From Oscillospiraceae bacterium (GTDB taxonomy: Bacteria > Bacillota > Clostridia > Oscillospirales > Oscillospiraceae), in assembly GCA_910575505.1 (NCBI GenBank), contig CAJTFK010000002.1, forward strand, positions 124,001 to 188,000: a stretch of DNA of 64,000 nt, written 5' to 3'. A program made the translations under genes and the position numbers. How positions within the stretch are numbered: position 1 is the first letter of the stretch; each line of letters begins with the position of its first letter. Shown here piece by piece: positions 33,614 to 43,470 of this stretch. The notes below the pieces were generated by a model, which was given only the letters and a program-made list of their open reading frames with translations, searched no databases and had not been told where the DNA came from.

Positions 33614-36151
33614 TCATTCCTCTTCCTGTCCGGGGGTCTCAGCCGGGATTCCGGCGTCCTCGGGCAGGGGCGTTTCCTCTGTCTCGTCCCGGTCTGCCAG
33701 CGCCAGGGAAATTACCTGATCCCCCTCTTCCTTGAAGCGCATGACAATGACGCCCTGGGTGGCCCGGCCTGCCATGCGGATGTTTTCCACAGCGGTGCGG
33801 ATCAGGATGCCGCTCTGGGTCACCAGCAGTAAATCCTCGGACCCGTCTACCACCTTGATGCCCACAATGGGTCCGGTCTTCTCGGTAATCATATAGTTCT
33901 TGATGCCGGAGGCCCCCCGGTTGGTAATGCGGTATTCCTCCACCGGGGTTCTCTTGCCAAAGCCCTTTTCCGTGATGGACAGGACCGATTTTCCAGGGGT
34001 CGCCCGGGCGGCGCCTACCACATAGTCCCCTTCCCGGAGACGGATGCCCCGGACGCCCACGGCCTGCCGGCCCATGGGCCGGACGTCGTTCTCATCAAAG
34101 CAGACCGCCATGCCGTCATGTGTGGCAATGAGGATTCTCTGGTTTCCGTCGGTCTCCCGGACGGTAATCAGCCGGTCGCCCTCGTCCATAGTCAGAGCCC
34201 GGATGCCGTTGTTCCGCAGATTCTTCAGGCTGCTGCCCGGCAGGCGCTTCACCGTGCCGTTTCGTGTGACCATGAAGAGGAACCGGCCGTCGTCCTCAAT
34301 GGAGCGGGTATGAATCATGGTCTGCACCCGCTCGCCCTGCTCCACCTGGAGAATGTTGATGATATTGCTGCCCTTGGCTGTTTTTCCGGAGACGGGAATC
34401 TGATAGCCCTTTTTCCGGTAGACCTTGCCTGTATCGGTGAAGAAGAGGATATAGTCGTGGGTGGAGGCGGTGAAGACGTCGGCCACCGCGTCCTCTTCCC
34501 GGGTGGTGATGCCCTTGCGTCCCTGCCCGCCCTTGCCCTGAGCGGTGTATTCGCTGACCGGGGTCCGCTTGATATAGCCCGCCTGGGTCAGCGTAAACAC
34601 ACACTGCTCTTCCTCAATCAGGTCCTCAATATCAATCTCGTCCTCCACATCCTGAATTTCCGTTACACGCTCATCGCCGTATTTTTCGGAAATGGCGGTC
34701 AGCTCCTCCTTCAGTATCTGACGGACCAGACCCTCGTCGGCCAGGACCTTCTGGAACCAGATGATTTTCTCCTCCAGCTCCTTGTATTCGTTTTCCAGCT
34801 TCTGCCGGTTCAGGCCCTGGAGGGCGATCAGACGCATATCACAGATGGCCTGAGCCTGGACGTCGTCCAGACCAAAGCGGGACATCAGATTGTCTTTGGC
34901 GTTGTCATAGCTGGTCCGGATGATTTTGATGACCTCGTCAATGTGGTCCTGGGCAGTCAGCAGACCTTCCAGCAGGTGGGCCCGCTCCTGAGCCTTCCGC
35001 AGGTCATATTTCGTCCGCCGGACAATCACGGACTCCTGGTGAGCGATGTACTCATCCAGAATATGGCGCAGGGACAGAATTTTCGGCTGGAGCTTCCCGT
35101 TGACCTCCACCAGGGCCAGCATGTTGATGGCGAAGCTGGTCTGAAGCTGGGTTTGAGCAAAAAGACGGTTCAGCACCACCTGGGGATTGGCGTCCCGCTT
35201 CAGCTCAATGACAATGCGCATGCCGTTCCGGTCGGACTCGTCCTGAATCATGCTGATTCCTTCCAGACGCTTGTCCTCCACCTGGTCCGCCATATTTTTG
35301 ATGAGCTGCCGTTTATTCACCTGATAAGGGATTTCAGTGATGATGATGCGGGTACGGTCCTTGCCGAACTCCTCGAACTCATGCCGGGCCCGAATCAGAA
35401 CCCGGCCACGGCCGGTGGCATAGGCCGCCCGGATGCCGCTGCGTCCCATGATGATGCCCTTGGTGGGAAAATCAGGGCCCTGGATATGCTGCATCAGGTC
35501 GGAGAGGTCCGCCTCCGGGTCATCCAGCACGCAGATCACAGCGCCGATGACCTCCCGCATGTTATGAGGCGGAATATTGGTGGCCATGCCCACGGCGATG
35601 CCGGAAGAGCCGTTGACCAGCAGGTTGGGGAACCGGGAGGGCAGCACCTTGGGCTCCTGACGGGTCTCGTCAAAGTTGGGGTCCCAGTCCACCGTCTCCT
35701 TGTCGATATCCCGAAGCATCTCTTCGGATATCCTGGCAAGTCTTGCCTCGGTGTACCGGTAGGCCGCCGGGGGGTCGCCGTCTACGGAACCGAAGTTGCC
35801 GTGGCCGTCCACCAGCATATAGCGCATGGAGAAATCCTGAGCCAGGCGGACCAGGGCGTCATAGACGCTGGCGTCGCCGTGGGGGTGATACCGGCCCAGC
35901 ACGTCGCCCACGGCGGTGGCGCACTTGCGGAAGGCGTGGTCATAGGTCAGATTGTCCTCGTACATAGCGTAGAGGATGCGGCGGTGGACCGGCTTCAGAC
36001 CGTCCCGGACGTCGGGAAGGGCCCGGCCCACAATGACGCTCATGGCGTATTCAATATAGGATTTTTCCATCTCCGGAACCAGAGAGGATTCCACAATCTT
36101 CTGGTCCGGGTAACGGATTTCCTCGGGGTCGTATTGGGGTTTTTTAGCCAT
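33614..36151 (-). CDS. gyrA: DNA gyrase subunit A
   Basis: The 845-residue protein has the winged-helix/tower breakage-reunion domain ([20 protein letters not shown]; catalytic tyrosine in [12 protein letters not shown]) and six C-terminal beta-pinwheel blades, with the GyrA-box seen as [10 protein letters not shown]. Together with GyrB it introduces negative supercoils. The quinolone-determining loop reads [20 protein letters not shown], so the position equal to E. coli Ser83 is alanine while Asp87 is kept. AAGGAGG lies about 11 bases before ATG 36151. It is separated from gyrB by two small genes. Confidence 0.98.
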   Translation of the reverse strand: MAKKPQYDPEEIRYPDQKIVESSLVPEMEKSYIEYAMSVIVGRALPDVRDGLKPVHRRILYAMYEDNLTYDHAFRKCATAVGDVLGRYHPHGDASVYDALVRLAQDFSMRYMLVDGHGNFGSVDGDPPAAYRYTEARLARISEEMLRDIDKETVDWDPNFDETRQEPKVLPSRFPNLLVNGSSGIAVGMATNIPPHNMREVIGAVICVLDDPEADLSDLMQHIQGPDFPTKGIIMGRSGIRAAYATGRGRVLIRARHEFEEFGKDRTRIIITEIPYQVNKRQLIKNMADQVEDKRLEGISMIQDESDRNGMRIVIELKRDANPQVVLNRLFAQTQLQTSFAINMLALVEVNGKLQPKILSLRHILDEYIAHQESVIVRRTKYDLRKAQERAHLLEGLLTAQDHIDEVIKIIRTSYDNAKDNLMSRFGLDDVQAQAICDMRLIALQGLNRQKLENEYKELEEKIIWFQKVLADEGLVRQILKEELTAISEKYGDERVTEIQDVEDEIDIEDLIEEEQCVFTLTQAGYIKRTPVSEYTAQGKGGQGRKGITTREEDAVADVFTASTHDYILFFTDTGKVYRKKGYQIPVSGKTAKGSNIINILQVEQGERVQTMIHTRSIEDDGRFLFMVTRNGTVKRLPGSSLKNLRNNGIRALTMDEGDRLITVRETDGNQRILIATHDGMAVCFDENDVRPMGRQAVGVRGIRLREGDYVVGAARATPGKSVLSITEKGFGKRTPVEEYRITNRGASGIKNYMITEKTGPIVGIKVVDGSEDLLLVTQSGILIRTAVENIRMAGRATQGVIVMRFKEEGDQVISLALADRDETEETPLPEDAGIPAETPGQEEE

Positions 36152-36251
36152 TTACAATTTTTCCTCCTTATTTGAGAGGTTGATTTAAAGATTTCCAAGT
36201 CTAGCAAAAACAGAAAAACTCCTCAAAAAGTATACTTTGGAAAGAACGTTC

Positions 36252-36368
36252 CTACTCTGTGGATATTGGGGCACTTTCCAGTCTGAAGTATTTCGTCATA
36301 TCCAGCTTACGCTGATATTCCTGATTCTCATGTTCAGCCTTCTTCTTCATATGACGGTAATCCGGCAT
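36252..36368 (-). CDS. possible 38-residue charged peptide
   Basis: AAGGGAGA lies 5 bases before ATG 36368; the frame reads MPDYRHMKKKAEHENQEYQR, KLDMTKYFRLESAPISTE. It starts 21 bases after the stop of the hypothetical gene at 36390-36848 on the same strand. Strong ribosome site and coding-like charge pattern favour it; no family recognised. Confidence 0.4.
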   Translation of the reverse strand: MPDYRHMKKKAEHENQEYQRKLDMTKYFRLESAPISTE

Positions 36369-36389
36369 AGAAATCTCCCTTCTGAAACT

Positions 36390-36848
36390 CTACCAGGTTT
36401 CTTTCAGCCACTCCATTCCCGGATAGGGCTCCAGGGTGTGGGCATACCACTCCACACATTTTGCCGCCAGCTCCCGGTCCTGCATGGTGCACTTCATGGG
36501 AAACACGGACTGCCCGTCGCTGGGCTCTATGGGTGCCTCCTCATCGGAGTCCAGAAGCTCCGGGTTGAAACAGGCCCAGGCAGTTTCCGTTTCCGCGTCC
36601 CAGATTTGCAGGAAAATCAAATCCGGAGAGGACTCCAGAGTCAAATAGCCCTCCTCTCCACATTCGTCCGGACTCATCATGAGGCTGGAATACTTGCCGG
36701 TGCGGACCTTTTTCACAATGTCACGAATTCCAGCTTCGGAAATATCGTCCAATTCCAGACCGGGAAGCGCTCCCCTGCCGGCACTTTGAATTTTCACGCC
36801 CTTCGGCATCGGCGGCACTTCCCGTTTCGCAATGATTTCTTCTCTCAT
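36390..36848 (-). CDS. hypothetical protein between gyrB and gyrA
   Basis: A 152-residue acidic soluble protein beginning MREEIIAKREVPPMPKGVKI, with DIVKKVRTGKYSSLMMSPDE, ESSPDLIFLQIWDAETETAW and a C-terminal helix (DRELAAKCVEWYAHTLEPYP). The pattern recalls small Imm-type or SMI1-like accessory proteins, without a firm match. It is inserted between gyrB and gyrA, which are normally adjacent; its leader contains short direct repeats of ATTCCTCATT (36845-36880). Confidence 0.6.
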   Translation of the reverse strand: MREEIIAKREVPPMPKGVKIQSAGRGALPGLELDDISEAGIRDIVKKVRTGKYSSLMMSPDECGEEGYLTLESSPDLIFLQIWDAETETAWACFNPELLDSDEEAPIEPSDGQSVFPMKCTMQDRELAAKCVEWYAHTLEPYPGMEWLKETW

Positions 36849-36884
36849 CAATTCCTAATTCCTCATTCCTCATTCCTAATGGAA

Positions 36885-38849
36885 TCAGTAATCCAGGTTC
36901 ACCACATATTTGGCGTTCTTCTCGATGAACTCCTTCCGGGGCTCTACCTTTTCCCCCATGAGGATGGTAAAGGTCTCGTCGGCCTTCACCGCGTCGTCCA
37001 GGGTGATTCTCCGCAGGGTCCGCTTCTCCGGGTCCATGGTGGTCTCCCACAGCTCCTGGGGGTTCATCTCGCCCAGACCCTTGAACCGGCTGATGTCCAC
37101 CTTGGCGTTGGGGTTTCCCGCCCGGAGCTCGGCGGAAATGGCGTCCCGCTCCTCCGCGGAGAAGGCCAGCCGGGTGGTCTTGCCCCGGGTCAGCTTGAAC
37201 AGAGGCGGCACGGCAGAATAGACATATCCCCGCTCAATGAGGGGCCGCATGAAGCGGAAAAAGAAGGTCAGCAGCAGAGTCCGGATATGGGACCCGTCCA
37301 CATCGGCATCCGCCATGATAATCACCTTGTGATAGCGGAGCCGGTTGTGGTCGAATTCCTCACCGATGCCCGCCCCCAGGGCGGTGATGACAGGCTGGAG
37401 CTTGTCATTGCCATAGACCTTGTCCGCCCGGGCCTTCTCCACGTTCAGCATCTTGCCCCACAGAGGCAGGATGGCCTGAAACCGGGAGTCCCGGCCCTGG
37501 GTGGCGGAGCCGCCTGCGGAGTCACCCTCGACGATATAAATTTCGGTGAGCTCGGGGTTGTTCTCATTGCAGTCCCGGAGCTTGTCGGGCATGGCCGCGC
37601 CTCCCAGGACGGTTTTCCGGCGGATGGATTCTCGGGCTTTCTTGGCGGCTTCCCTGGCACGGCTGGCGGTGAGGGCCTTGTCCAGAATCATCCGCCCTAC
37701 CTGAGGATTCTCCTCCAGGAAGGTGTCCAGCTTGTTCATGACCATGTTGTTCACCAGAGTCCGTATCTCGCTGTTGCCCAGCTTGGCCTTGGTCTGGCCC
37801 TCAAACTGGGCGTCGGTGAGCTTCACGGAAATGACGCAGGTCAATCCCTCCCGGCAGTCCTCGCCGGAAACCTTTTCATCGTCCTTCAGCATCTTGATTT
37901 TCCGGCCATAGGCGTTCAGCACCGTGGTCAGGGCCCGCTTAAAGCCCTCCTCATGCATGCCGCCCTCCGGAGTATGGACATTGTTGGCAAAGGACAGAAT
38001 GGTTTCGTTATACCCATCGTTGTACTGAAGGGCCACCTCCGCCACAGAATCATCCTTCTGCCCGGACATATAGATGACTTCCGGATGAAGGGAGTCCTTG
38101 CTCTTGTTCAGCCAGGTGACAAACTCCCGTATGCCGCCGGCATAGCACATGGAGTCCTCCTGCTCCTTTCCGGGGCGGAGATCCACGGTGCGGATGCGGA
38201 GCCCGGCATTCAGAAAAGCCTCTTCTCTCATGCGGGTGTGCAGGGTCTCGTAATTGTAAACCGTATCCTCGAACATATCCGGGTCCGGCTTGAAGGTGAC
38301 GGCGGTGCCGGTATGGTCGGTAGTTCCCACCACGGTCATCTCCTGGGTGATCTCGCCACGGGCGAATTTCATCTCATAAATCTGGCCGTTCTTGTGGACC
38401 TGCACCTCCAGCCACTCCGAAAGGGCGTTGACCACCGAGGCGCCCACGCCGTGAAGGCCGCCGGATACCTTATATCCGCCGCCGCCGAACTTGCCGCCAG
38501 CGTGGAGCACGGTATAGACCACCTCTAAGGCGGGCTTGCCGGTCTGGGCCTGGATGTCTACAGGGATGCCCCGGCCGTTGTCCACCACGGTGATGGTGTC
38601 CCCCTCGTTGATCTGCACCAGGATATCTGTGCAGTAGCCCGCCAGAGCCTCGTCAATGGCGTTGTCCACAATCTCATAGACCAGGTGATGAAGGCCCGAG
38701 GTGGAGGTGGACCCGATATACATGCCGGGCCGCTTCCGGACGGCCTCCAGTCCCTCCAGCACCTGGATTTCCGAGGCGTCATATTCGTTCCCGGCGTCCA
38801 CCGCCGTGGAGTGCAGAATTTCGTTTTCCATTTCCATGTTGTCAGCCAT
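36885..38849 (-). CDS. gyrB: DNA gyrase subunit B
   Basis: AAGGAGA lies 6 bases before ATG 38849 (654 residues). The GHKL ATPase domain shows [28 protein letters not shown], and [14 protein letters not shown]; the TOPRIM domain shows [20 protein letters not shown], and [19 protein letters not shown] binds magnesium; the C terminus is the GyrA-binding domain ([20 protein letters not shown]). ATP-driven partner of GyrA. It lies in the dnaA-dnaN-recF-gyrB series. Confidence 0.98.
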   Translation of the reverse strand: MADNMEMENEILHSTAVDAGNEYDASEIQVLEGLEAVRKRPGMYIGSTSTSGLHHLVYEIVDNAIDEALAGYCTDILVQINEGDTITVVDNGRGIPVDIQAQTGKPALEVVYTVLHAGGKFGGGGYKVSGGLHGVGASVVNALSEWLEVQVHKNGQIYEMKFARGEITQEMTVVGTTDHTGTAVTFKPDPDMFEDTVYNYETLHTRMREEAFLNAGLRIRTVDLRPGKEQEDSMCYAGGIREFVTWLNKSKDSLHPEVIYMSGQKDDSVAEVALQYNDGYNETILSFANNVHTPEGGMHEEGFKRALTTVLNAYGRKIKMLKDDEKVSGEDCREGLTCVISVKLTDAQFEGQTKAKLGNSEIRTLVNNMVMNKLDTFLEENPQVGRMILDKALTASRAREAAKKARESIRRKTVLGGAAMPDKLRDCNENNPELTEIYIVEGDSAGGSATQGRDSRFQAILPLWGKMLNVEKARADKVYGNDKLQPVITALGAGIGEEFDHNRLRYHKVIIMADADVDGSHIRTLLLTFFFRFMRPLIERGYVYSAVPPLFKLTRGKTTRLAFSAEERDAISAELRAGNPNAKVDISRFKGLGEMNPQELWETTMDPEKRTLRRITLDDAVKADETFTILMGEKVEPRKEFIEKNAKYVVNLDY

Positions 38850-39000
38850 ATACTTCTCCTTAACTTTGAATCTCAGGGCAGAAAAAGCCACGCCGGATTT
38901 CTAATCTCTGATTCCGGCCCGCCTTTTCCCGCCCCGCGCACAATTGATAAAATCTCAGTGTTCCGTCATATCCGGAACCGGGGCCGCATAGGATGTCATG

Positions 39001-39411
39001 TCACAAGGCCTTTTTCCTTCTCACCAGCCGGAACCCCGCCCAGCCCGCCAGCACCCCCAGCAGGGCCCAGGCCGCAAGAACGCTGAAGGCAATCACATAG
39101 AGTCCCAAATTGCTGTGAATCAGCGGATTGTCATGAATCAGGGAGATATAGACCTCTCTTGAGTCGATGAGTCTGTCCAGTATATCCGACAGATAAAGCA
39201 GAACAAAGGGAACCCCCGCCGCCAGAGCGCACAGCACCGGAAACCGGGCGGCCTTTTTCCGCCTGTAGAGCAGAATGCCCTGTACAACCGCCCCCGACAG
39301 GAAACAGCCCGCCGCCAGCGCCGCGGCCATGGGGCTGATGTCAAAGCAGAGGATGGGATAGAGGTAGAAGGACCCCAGTCTGACCAGACTGTGTATAAAA
39401 GCATTCATCAT
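39001..39411 (-). CDS. hypothetical membrane protein between remB and gyrB
   Basis: AAAGGAG lies 6 bases before ATG 39411. The 136-residue protein has four predicted membrane helices (SLVRLGSFYLYPILCFDI, MAAALAAGCFLSGAVVQGIL, FPVLCALAAGVPFVLLYLS, LGLYVIAFSVLAAWALLGVL) and ends with basic RLVRRKKAL. No family recognised; likely co-transcribed with remB and gyrB. Confidence 0.7.
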   Translation of the reverse strand: MMNAFIHSLVRLGSFYLYPILCFDISPMAAALAAGCFLSGAVVQGILLYRRKKAARFPVLCALAAGVPFVLLYLSDILDRLIDSREVYISLIHDNPLIHSNLGLYVIAFSVLAAWALLGVLAGWAGFRLVRRKKAL

Positions 39412-39425
39412 CAACAGCTCCTTTC

Positions 39426-39689
39426 TCACTCCAGCTTCCCGCTCTCCGCCCGCCTTTGCAGGGCGGCGGGGCTCAGCTGGCTCAAATAAACAATCTGACT
39501 ATGATAGGGGTGGTCGCAGACCACGAAGGACCGGGGCAGGTCCCCGGAGACGTCCAGGACGACCCCCTCCTTCTCGGCGGCGGCCAGGTAATCCCGGGTT
39601 CGCTTCTCATAGCTGCACTTGTCCAGATCGAAAATGCCTATAACACTGCGCTGAGGAATGATCTCGTTTTGTCCCAAATGCAGATACAC
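39426..39689 (-). CDS. remB: RemB-type extracellular matrix regulator (DUF370)
   Basis: The 87-residue protein matches DUF370: MYLHLGQNEIIPQRSVIGIF, DLDKCSYEKRTRDYLAAAEK, EGVVLDVSGDLPRSFVVCD and SQIVYLSQLSPAALQRR. Its position between recF and gyrB is that of yaaB/remB in Bacillus subtilis. RemA, the better known relative, is a DNA-binding activator of matrix genes; RemB is assumed similar. Stop overlaps the region just upstream of the next membrane gene. Confidence 0.85.
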   Translation of the reverse strand: MYLHLGQNEIIPQRSVIGIFDLDKCSYEKRTRDYLAAAEKEGVVLDVSGDLPRSFVVCDHPYHSQIVYLSQLSPAALQRRAESGKLE

Positions 39690-39701
39690 CGCAAAAACCT
39701 C

Positions 39702-39914
39702 CTAACGGTCCGGCGGGCGGAACAGATGTTGGATGAAAAAGACAAGCCCTTTTTTAACCTTCTGAAAGGCGGAAGGGGCCAGCAGAGCTGGCAGCAGCAA
39801 AACGCCGGGACAGAACAGCAGGAAAACCATAACCACCGCCCAGAAGGAGGACCAACCCCCGGCGCCGAACAGTATGAGGAACACAAACAGAAACGCTCCC
39901 ACAATCGCAGGCAT
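39702..39914 (-). CDS. small membrane protein downstream of recF
   Basis: AGGAGGTGG precedes ATG 39914. The 70-residue protein has two hydrophobic helices (IVGAFLFVFLILFGAGG and FWAVVMVFLLFCPGVLLLPA) and a basic amphipathic end (FQKVKKGLVFFIQHLFRPPD). No family recognised. It lies 12 bases before remB and is likely co-transcribed. Confidence 0.6.
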   Translation of the reverse strand: MPAIVGAFLFVFLILFGAGGWSSFWAVVMVFLLFCPGVLLLPALLAPSAFQKVKKGLVFFIQHLFRPPDR

Positions 39915-40302
39915 CCGCTCCCACCTCCTGTCAAGGATTCAAAATCCAGGAAAACCACCAGTGATGAACCAGCATCTGCCGGGTTCGTTCATTGTCCCAT
40001 TTCTCATAAAAGGACCGTGTACCCAGAAAACTGTTCCGGCCACATACTTTTATAAATTCCGGCGTTTTCCCGTTACGAGCATTTCCATCGCAGTGATTTC
40101 CCCCGCATCCCCGACCCAGTTCAAAAAACAGTCTGGGACAAGACGCCCACGCCTGCGCTTTTCAGTGTCTGTTCTCCAAAATGGCGCTCCACCACCGCCA
40201 GTAAAGCCAGGGTCAAACGCAAAATCCATTTCCTCATCCTTCCCACCGGCTCTTCCTGTTTCACGTGAAACAGATGTTTCAAAAGCGTGGTTTCCCTTAC
40301 CG
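39915..40302. other. recF-remB spacer containing parS
   Basis: This 390-base stretch holds the parS site and, on the minus strand, a doubtful 38-codon frame (40237-40121, MRKWILRLTLALLAVVERHF) behind a weak GGAAGG. Nothing else is recognised. Confidence 0.4.
40257..40272. promoter_or_regulatory. parS: parS centromere site
   Basis: TGTTTCACGTGAAACA is the perfect 16-bp palindrome recognised by ParB/Spo0J (and by Noc-like relatives with a one-base change). It lies about 3 kb from oriC, as expected for a chromosome segregation site. Confidence 0.92.
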
Positions 40303-40690
40303 GATGATCCCGTCTTCCACATACAGCACCTTTCCGCCCAGAAGGCTGGGCAGACGGTCCTCCTCACAGCAGGTGATGCGCCGCTCAGCGGCGCGGCGAT
40401 TTAAAACGCGCTGTCGCACGGCTCCTTCGCCTCCGCTCAGTCGCGGTGTTCATCACCCGATAACCCCGTCTTCCACATACAGCACCTTTCCGCCCAGAAG
40501 GCTGGGCAGACGGTCCTCCTCACAGCAGGTGATGCGCCGCTGAGCGGCGCGGCGATTTAAAACGCACTGTCGTGCGGCTCCTTCGCCTCCGCTCAGTCGC
40601 GGTGTTCATCACCCGATAACCCCGTCTTCCACATACAGCACCTTTCCACCCAGAAGGCTGGGCAGACGGTCCTCCTCACAGCAGGTGATG
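40303..40690 (-). repeat. tandem 156-bp repeats of the recF 3-prime end
   Basis: The last 26 or so codons of recF with its stop (40609-40690) are repeated twice downstream, with an exact 156-base period (CGTCTTCCAC at 40311, 40467 and 40623). Between copies is an 80-base GC-rich piece with a perfect palindrome CGCCGCT-C-AGCGGCG in one copy and CGCCGCT-G-AGCGGCG in the other. The extra copies keep the stop codon but have no start. Confidence 0.93.
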
Positions 40691-41715
40691 AACACCTGCC
40701 CCCCGGCAATGCGGTTCAATACAAATTCCTGCCGCCGGGGGTCCAGCTCGCTGAGCACGTCGTCCAGCAACAGAATGGGATACTCCCCCAGCACATTTTT
40801 ATAAATCTCACGCTCCGCCAGCTTCAAAGCCAGAGCAGCCGTCCGGGTCTGTCCCTGAGAGGCGTACTGCTTCGCCTCCCGCCCGTTGATGGAAACCAGC
40901 AGATCATCCTTGTGGGGCCCGGACAGGCACAGCCGGGAGGTCCGTTCCGCCGTCTGGTGCTCCTCCATGTGCCGGCGGAGCCAGTCGGTCAAAACAGAGA
41001 GATCCGCCCCCGGGTCCTCCACCGTGGATACGGTCTGATAGGCTGCCGTCAGAGTCTCCCGCCCGCCGGAGCACTCCCGGTGATGCAGAGCGGCATACTC
41101 CTCCAGCCGCCGGGCGAACTGATACCGGTAATGAATCAGCACCGCCCCATGCCGGATCATCTGCTCATTGAATTCAGGAAGCGTCTCCAGCAGTCCGGGG
41201 CGTTCCTCAGAATCCCGGAGTATCCGGATTTTCTGCTCCTGGGCCCTGGTATAGCCGGAGAGGGCCGCGGCATATCGGGGACGGAGCTGGCACAGGGCGT
41301 TATCCAGGAACCGCCGCCGGGCGGCGGCGCCCTCCCGTATCAAAAACAGGTCTTCAGGCCGGAATAAAACGGTGCTGTAAACAGCGCTGAGGGCAGCGCC
41401 GGTCTTTGCCGGCACCTGATTCACCCAAAGCCTCCGCCTCTGCCCCTGCCGGAGCTCCGCCCGAATCTGAAAGTCCCGGTCTCTGGAGAAGATGCCCGCC
41501 TCCAGCCGGGCCCCCGTACTGTGAAAGCCAATCAGCTCCCGGTCTGTCCGGGCCCTGGGAGACCGGCCGCAGGAGAGATAGACCACAGCTTCCAGCAGAT
41601 TGGTCTTGCCCTGGGCGTTCTCCCCGCAGATAACATTGCACCGGGGGTCGAAGTCCGCCCGCTGGCAGACGGCGTAATTCCGGAAGCCCTCCAGCTCCAG
41701 CCGGTCAAGACGCAT
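40609..41715 (-). CDS. recF: DNA replication and repair protein RecF
   Basis: ATG 41715 ([14 protein letters not shown]) gives 368 residues. RecF is an SMC-like ATPase that helps load RecA at gaps: Walker [21 protein letters not shown], signature motif [17 protein letters not shown] and Walker [19 protein letters not shown] are present. The start overlaps the end of rlbA by 11 bases. The 3-prime end is repeated twice downstream (see repeat at 40303-40690); the real copy is complete, ending [10 protein letters not shown]. Confidence 0.96.
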   Translation of the reverse strand: MRLDRLELEGFRNYAVCQRADFDPRCNVICGENAQGKTNLLEAVVYLSCGRSPRARTDRELIGFHSTGARLEAGIFSRDRDFQIRAELRQGQRRRLWVNQVPAKTGAALSAVYSTVLFRPEDLFLIREGAAARRRFLDNALCQLRPRYAAALSGYTRAQEQKIRILRDSEERPGLLETLPEFNEQMIRHGAVLIHYRYQFARRLEEYAALHHRECSGGRETLTAAYQTVSTVEDPGADLSVLTDWLRRHMEEHQTAERTSRLCLSGPHKDDLLVSINGREAKQYASQGQTRTAALALKLAEREIYKNVLGEYPILLLDDVLSELDPRRQEFVLNRIAGGQVFITCCEEDRLPSLLGGKVLYVEDGVIG

Positions 41716-41920
41716 ACGCCGCGCCGATCCTCCGGCCGGCAAACTCCACCACATCGCCGGGCCGGATTTTCTTCCCTCTCTGGACGCAGGTCTCGCCGTT
41801 CACTCTGGCCTCACCGGCCTGGATGCGCTCCTTGGCTTCGCCGCCGGTTTCCACCAGACCCGCCAGCTTCAATAAATCCTGGAGCTTTACGAACTCCGTA
41901 GTGATGACAATTTTCCTCAT
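41705..41920 (-). CDS. rlbA: S4 domain RNA-binding protein (YaaA/RlbA type)
   Basis: The 71-residue protein is a single S4 domain: [52 protein letters not shown]. It is always found between dnaN and recF in Firmicutes, as here (3 bases after dnaN, 11-base overlap with recF), and is presumed to bind ribosomal or other structured RNA. Confidence 0.9.
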   Translation of the reverse strand: MRKIVITTEFVKLQDLLKLAGLVETGGEAKERIQAGEARVNGETCVQRGKKIRPGDVVEFAGRRIGAAYAS

Positions 41921-41923
41921 GGC

Positions 41924-43048
41924 TCAGGCCTCGTTTTTCAGCCGCACCGGCAGCACCATGTAGAGGAATTTTTCCTCCCCCTCCACAGGCACGATGACGG
42001 CGGGAGAGATGCCGGTGTTCAGCTCAATCCGTACGGTATCGGCGGGAGCGTAGCGCAGGGCCTCCATCAGATAACGGTTATTGAAACCGATTTCCAGGCC
42101 GCCGCCGTCCCCGGACACCCGGCAGATGTCCTTTGCCTCTCCGTTTCCGGTTTTGGCGGAGAGGTAAACCTTGTCGTGATCGAAGCGGCAGCGCACCGGG
42201 CTTTTCAGCTTGTCGGAGATCATGACGCTGACCCGGTCGATGCTCTCCGTCAGGGATTTTGCTTCCACCACCACGGAAATGGGGTTTTTCCTGGGTATGG
42301 CATTCCGGTAATCCAGGAAATCCCCCTCCAGACGGCGGCAGATCAGCTCGGTGTCTCCCACTGTAAAAAGAATGTGACGCTTGCCCAGGGTAATCTCCGC
42401 TCCGTCCTCTGCGTCAGAGCAGATTTTTTTCACCTCGTTCAGGGCACTGCCGGGAGCCACAAAGGAAAACGCGCCCCCCTCCACCTTTTCCAGGGGCTCC
42501 CGGCGCACCGCCAGGCGGAAGCCGTCCACCGCCGCCATGGTCAGTCCGTCGCTGCCCACCTCGAAGAGGGCTCCGGTGTGGATGGGGCGGCTCTCGTTGG
42601 TTGACACGGCAAAGGCTGTTTCCTCAATCATGGAGCGGAGTACCTTCTGCTGAATGGAAACGGAATAAACGTCCTCTACCTCCGGAAGATCCGGATAATC
42701 CGCGGCGGAGATGCCCAGAATGTCAAAATCCGACTCGCCGCAGCTGAGGTGCACCATCAGCCGGTCGTCTGCGGTGAAAGTCACCATGTCGTCCGGCAGG
42801 CTCCGGACAATGTCGCTGAACAGCCGGGTGTCCAGAACCACCTCGCCCTCCTGGGCCACGGAGGCGGAGACATGGGTGCGGATGCCGGTCTGCATGTCAA
42901 AACCAGAAATTGTCAATTCCTGGGAATTAGCCTGAATCAGGAGTCCCGCCAGGGCGGGGATGGAGCTTTTGGCTGCCACTGCCGGGCTGGCGATGCTGAT
43001 GGCGTTTTTAAGAAGTGTTTTTTCACAGCTGAATTGGATGACAGACAT
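41924..43048 (-). CDS. dnaN: DNA polymerase III beta subunit (sliding clamp)
   Basis: The 374-residue protein has three repeated clamp domains; typical pieces are MSVIQFSCEKTLLKNAISIA, SSIPALAGLLIQA, LTISGFDMQTGIRTHV, IEETAFAVSTNESRPIHTGA and the C-terminal GISPAVIVPVEGEEKFLYMV with VLPVRL. It forms the ring that tethers polymerase III to DNA. It is transcribed away from oriC, downstream of dnaA. Confidence 0.97.
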   Translation of the reverse strand: MSVIQFSCEKTLLKNAISIASPAVAAKSSIPALAGLLIQANSQELTISGFDMQTGIRTHVSASVAQEGEVVLDTRLFSDIVRSLPDDMVTFTADDRLMVHLSCGESDFDILGISAADYPDLPEVEDVYSVSIQQKVLRSMIEETAFAVSTNESRPIHTGALFEVGSDGLTMAAVDGFRLAVRREPLEKVEGGAFSFVAPGSALNEVKKICSDAEDGAEITLGKRHILFTVGDTELICRRLEGDFLDYRNAIPRKNPISVVVEAKSLTESIDRVSVMISDKLKSPVRCRFDHDKVYLSAKTGNGEAKDICRVSGDGGGLEIGFNNRYLMEALRYAPADTVRIELNTGISPAVIVPVEGEEKFLYMVLPVRLKNEA

Positions 43049-43222
43049 AATGTAGAGCCTCCATGCCGCGGCCGGCGGGTTCAGGTCCGGTTTTCAACCG
43101 GGAAGGTGGAACACGCTGACGCGGATGCCGCAGAAAAGGCCGGCGGCGGGCCGATTTTCCGGCGGCAGAGCCGCCGATTGCAGTCAGTCCTTGAAGGGGT
43201 GGGAGCGGGAAGCCTGCTGCTG

Positions 43223-43420
43223 AAAAAGAAAGAAAATATCTTTTTTAGTAATAGCAGCAGTAGAGCGAAAAATTGTGGAAAAAAAGAGAAACCGCAGGAA
43301 TGGCAAGACTTTGGGTCTCCACAGCCCTGCTGTGGGAAAAAGAACCCTTTTCCACGCCATTTGTCGAAGGGAGGATTTTCCACAGGAAGGTTTTCCTTTT
43401 CCACAGAAGAAAGTGGAAAA
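43223..43420. other. oriC: oriC with DnaA boxes, DnaA-trios and AT-rich unwinding element
   Basis: Between dnaA and dnaN: AT-rich tract (43223-43246), then TAG-TAA-TAG-CAG-CAG-TAG (43246-43263), a DnaA-trio series, then a DnaA box TGTGGAAAA (43274-43282). More boxes follow: TTTTCCACG (43348-43356), TTTTCCACA (43376-43384), TTTTCCACA (43397-43405), reverse TTTTCCACT (43412-43420) and a weak TTTCCCACA (43331-43339, reverse). The order AT-rich, trios, box matches the unwinding site described for B. subtilis. Confidence 0.88.
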
Positions 43421-43470
43421 AAAGGCGGCGAAAAGGCCGCGGAATCACCGCGGAAAATGGGACGTCCCCG

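Noticed and set aside
40050..40367. 105-codon minus-strand frame starting inside a recF repeat copy
   Set aside because: It overlaps parS and a dead recF fragment and has no recognisable protein pattern.
40303..40690. CRISPR array
   Set aside because: The 156-base unit includes recF coding sequence; there are no short repeats with unique spacers and no cas genes.
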